In this document: positions 21,309 through 22,590 of the stretch, in pieces
How positions within the stretch are numbered: the stretch's first letter is position 1
Layout: every line of letters begins with the position of its first letter
Origin: a virus
Virus record (IMG/VR): IMGVR_UViG_3300028610_000693
Coordinates: 1 to 22,590 of that record
Length of the DNA: 22,590 bases
Direction: 5' to 3' (one strand)
Position numbers and translations under genes: made by a program
The notes under the pieces: model-generated
What the model saw: only the letters and a program-made list of their open reading frames with translations
Databases searched by the model: none
Told to the model about the DNA's origin: nothing

Positions 21309-21386
21309 CCGCCCTACGGGGTGCGGGGTGTCGAAAGCCCCGCGCTCCCATGCAGTACCGCAGGAAAACGCAACGCAGTACCACGC
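21309..21386 (+). repeat. Boundary element 4
   Basis: A short stem around TAC (CCC and GGG, 21312-21320) is followed by the T-arm-like hairpin GCGGGGT and GCCCCGC around GTCGAAA (21323-21343, with a terminal T-G pair). Then come a CTCCCATGCAGT stretch and the leader ACGCAGTACCACGCAA with a 10-base period, directly before the AGGAG site. The first hairpin is the weakest of the set. Confidence 0.55.
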
Positions 21387-21397
21387 AAGGAGTTCGG

Positions 21398-21850
21398 ATG
21401 GAAAACATGGAAATTTGGACCTGCAGATTGGTCCGAGAAACGAGCCAAGTCCCCATGCCCAAGGGCGGGCCGAAAGTCCAGGGGCCTGCAGACGTGGCGC
21501 GGATCATGGAGGCGCTGCATGGGGCTTCGCCGGTCGAACACTTCGTCGCTTTTGTGCTCAATTCAAGGCATGAAATCACGGGGATTGTGCCGATCAGCAC
21601 GGGCATACTGGACGCCTCGATCGTACACCCTCGCGAGGTCTTCAGGGCGGCGATTTTGGGCAACGCAGCAGCCATCGTAATCGCACACAATCACCCTTCG
21701 GGTGACGTGACGCCGAGTTCGGAAGATCGGCAGGTCACGCGCCTGTTGAAAGACGCGGGAGCCATCATCGGAATCCCCTGCCTCGACCACGTAGTGGTTG
21801 GGCGGGACGCGAAGTTTTTCGCCTTCAGCAGCGAGGAGAATCATGTCTGA
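21398..21850 (+). CDS. Stand-alone RadC-type JAB/MPN domain protein (150 aa)
   Basis: The start at MENMEIWTCRLVRE is set by AGGAG five bases upstream. Residues 47-130 carry the RadC-type JAB fold: VEHFVAFVLN with the upstream Glu, then the metal motif HNHPSGD (His97, His99, Ser101) and Asp110 in PSSED. GIPCLDHVVVG follows near residues 125-135. The N-terminal helix-hairpin-helix of full-length RadC is missing, so only the JAB domain remains. Such phage and plasmid proteins are proposed to act in DNA repair or against host defence; the substrate is unknown. It overlaps the next gene by 8 bases. Confidence 0.78.
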   Translation: MENMEIWTCRLVRETSQVPMPKGGPKVQGPADVARIMEALHGASPVEHFVAFVLNSRHEITGIVPISTGILDASIVHPREVFRAAILGNAAAIVIAHNHPSGDVTPSSEDRQVTRLLKDAGAIIGIPCLDHVVVGRDAKFFAFSSEENHV

Positions 21851-22148
21851 GCAAGGCTACGTAGTAGCAGTCTACGAAATCGACAGGGCCTACGGTGGGC
21901 CGGAGGAAGGCGGGTGGTGGTACAACACGGGGGAGCTTGTGCGTGTCCTTCGCGCCTTCAAATCGAGCCAGGAGCAGCAGGCCATGGAGTTCTGCAGCAG
22001 AGTCAACCGCTCGCTGCACTTCAAGGCCGAGCACAACAACGTGCGGAGCACGGGAAGCGTAGCTTACTGCGGGGGACGGTACGCTGCAGAGATGCACGAT
22101 GGGACGGCGCCGGAATCGTACCCCGAGTGCCACCCTCACTACGAGTGA
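21843..22148 (+). CDS. Small protein of unknown function (101 aa)
   Basis: A GAGGAG site four bases before the ATG sets the start inside the end of the RadC-like gene. The protein begins MSEQGYVVAVYEIDRAYGGP and contains GGWWYNTGELVRVLRAF and a His-rich tail (ECHPHYE). Three Cys and several His residues could bind metal but form no clear motif. It is coupled to the JAB gene without a boundary element between them, so the two may work together. Confidence 0.65.
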   Translation: MSEQGYVVAVYEIDRAYGGPEEGGWWYNTGELVRVLRAFKSSQEQQAMEFCSRVNRSLHFKAEHNNVRSTGSVAYCGGRYAAEMHDGTAPESYPECHPHYE

Positions 22149-22232
22149 GCCGAAGGCTCAGAACGGCGTTCTAAGGGACGTGAGGCGTCGAACCCTCACA
22201 TCCCCATGCAGAGTAGCACGAGCAGTCACACG
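22146..22232 (+). repeat. Boundary element 5
   Basis: TGAGCC and GGCTCA around GAA form a hairpin at 22146-22160 whose first arm starts with the stop codon of the 101-aa gene. AGAAC and GTTCT around GGC form another (22160-22172). GTGAGG and CCTCAC around CGTCGAAC is the T-arm-like hairpin (22180-22199), followed by ATCCCCATGCAG. The leader has one clear ACGCAG copy and a degenerate one before it. Confidence 0.55.
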
Positions 22233-22248
22233 CAGCGCGGGAGGCAGC

Positions 22249-22317
22249 ATGAAAGAGCTTTTGATCCTCACCCTATGGGTGGTTTTTCTTCACTTCACAT
22301 ACCGGAGGGAAGCATGA
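22249..22317 (+). CDS. Micro membrane peptide (22 aa)
   Basis: This very short gene begins MKELLILTLWVVFLHFTYRR and ends EA. A hydrophobic core (residues 4-17) with a basic end suggests a small membrane peptide. A GGGAGG site lies five bases upstream, and its TGA overlaps the next ATG as ATGA, which supports translation. It could also act as a leader peptide that couples translation of the 73-aa gene. The function is unknown. Confidence 0.5.
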   Translation: MKELLILTLWVVFLHFTYRREA

Positions 22318-22535
22318 GCGACGAGGCGCTTTACGTCACGATTCTAGGCCCCGTGGACCTGAACGGGAACACGCGGCAGATGCACATCCGAGTCGATCCG
22401 ATCACCGCCGAGCTTTGCAAAGCAGAGCCGACGATCATGGTGACGGCGGAGGAGTTCCGGCGCCTCGCGTTGATGTGGGACTTCCCGCTCAACGATGACG
22501 ATCGCGAGACCGCCGAGAACGAGGCGCACGGGTAG
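22314..22535 (+). CDS. Small acidic protein of unknown function (73 aa)
   Basis: It starts at MSDEALYVTILGPVDLNGNT with a CGGAGG site upstream, overlapping the micro peptide as ATGA. The N-terminal half is beta-prone (NTRQMHIRVDPITAELCKAE) and the C-terminal half helical and acidic (TAEEFRRLALMWDFPLNDDD). No known motif is present. It is the last gene before the next promoter, so it closes the early operon in this window. Confidence 0.62.
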   Translation: MSDEALYVTILGPVDLNGNTRQMHIRVDPITAELCKAEPTIMVTAEEFRRLALMWDFPLNDDDRETAENEAHG

Positions 22536-22543
22536 CACGCAGG

Positions 22544-22558
22544 GCTCTTGGTAAGAGC
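22544..22558 (+). repeat. 3-nt-loop hairpin ending the last cassette
   Basis: GCTCTT and AAGAGC pair perfectly around GGT, the same form as the first hairpin of the other boundary elements. It follows the stop codon of the 73-aa gene after CACGCAGG and lies just before the next promoter. It may be the start of another composite element or an end-of-operon structure. Confidence 0.5.
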
Positions 22559-22562
22559 AGGG

Positions 22563-22590
22563 TTGACAGGACGGATCGACCGTTGTATCG
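22563..22590 (+). promoter_or_regulatory. Second copy of the early promoter type, cut by the window edge
   Basis: TTGACA (22563-22568) is followed by a 17-base spacer beginning GGACG, as in the promoter at 19968. Then TATCG is visible before the window ends, so the -10 lacks its last base. The spacer holds ACGG and CCGT around ATCGA. It probably drives the next early operon. Confidence 0.55.

Noticed and set aside
1-22590. CRISPR array or insertion sequence
   Set aside because: No regularly spaced long direct repeats and no transposase or terminal inverted repeats were seen. The repeated elements at 20435-22560 vary in sequence and flank genes.

Overview
This window reads as part of the genome of a tailed double-stranded DNA phage (Caudoviricetes-like) or a closely related prophage. 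The diagnostic genes are a large terminase (14016-15515), a portal protein (7584-9968), an acidic scaffold-like protein (6328-7563) and an HK97-type major capsid protein (4952-6301), all in one leftward transcription unit. G+C is high (about 60% by eye), which suggests a high-GC bacterial host. I cannot name the host, and no tape-measure or sheath gene is present to fix the tail type. I see no integrase, tRNA gene, IS element or CRISPR array.

Layout. (1) 17254 down to 1, minus strand: the late unit. In order of transcription it holds a holin-like and a spanin-like membrane protein, several small genes (one resembling the Acb2/Tad1 cyclic-nucleotide sponge family), TerL, two small genes, a LuxR-type HTH gene, fibre and virion-like genes including a 54-aa coiled-coil gene, portal, scaffold, capsid, three tandem paralogues, two small genes, a 387-aa virion-type gene and the start of one more. 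Most junctions are 4-base ATGA/GTGA overlaps or abutting stop/start codons, so translation is probably coupled. (2) 17765-19161, plus strand: a short operon with a DUF1376-type replication-associated protein, ending in a hairpin plus T9 terminator. (3) 19453-19806, minus strand: a single gene that may be a TerS-like protein. (4) 20039-22535, plus strand: an early-type operon of small genes, including a stand-alone RadC/JAB protein, a zinc-ribbon protein and two micro membrane peptides, driven by a TTGACA promoter. A near-identical promoter starts at the right edge.

The most unusual structure is in region 4. Nearly every gene-cassette boundary carries the same kind of composite element. It has a perfect hairpin with a 3-nt loop, then a hairpin whose loop contains TCGA or TTGA and resembles a tRNA T-arm, then a leader with ACGCA repeats 10-11 nt apart just before the Shine-Dalgarno. 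The stem sequences differ at every site while pairing is kept, which points to selection on RNA structure. The arrangement is reminiscent of the start-associated sequences of cluster K mycobacteriophages, but I do not recognise this version. The other candidates for novelty are the putative Acb2/Tad1-like sponge placed among late genes, the triplicated gene behind the capsid gene, and promoters with inverted repeats inside their 17-bp spacers.
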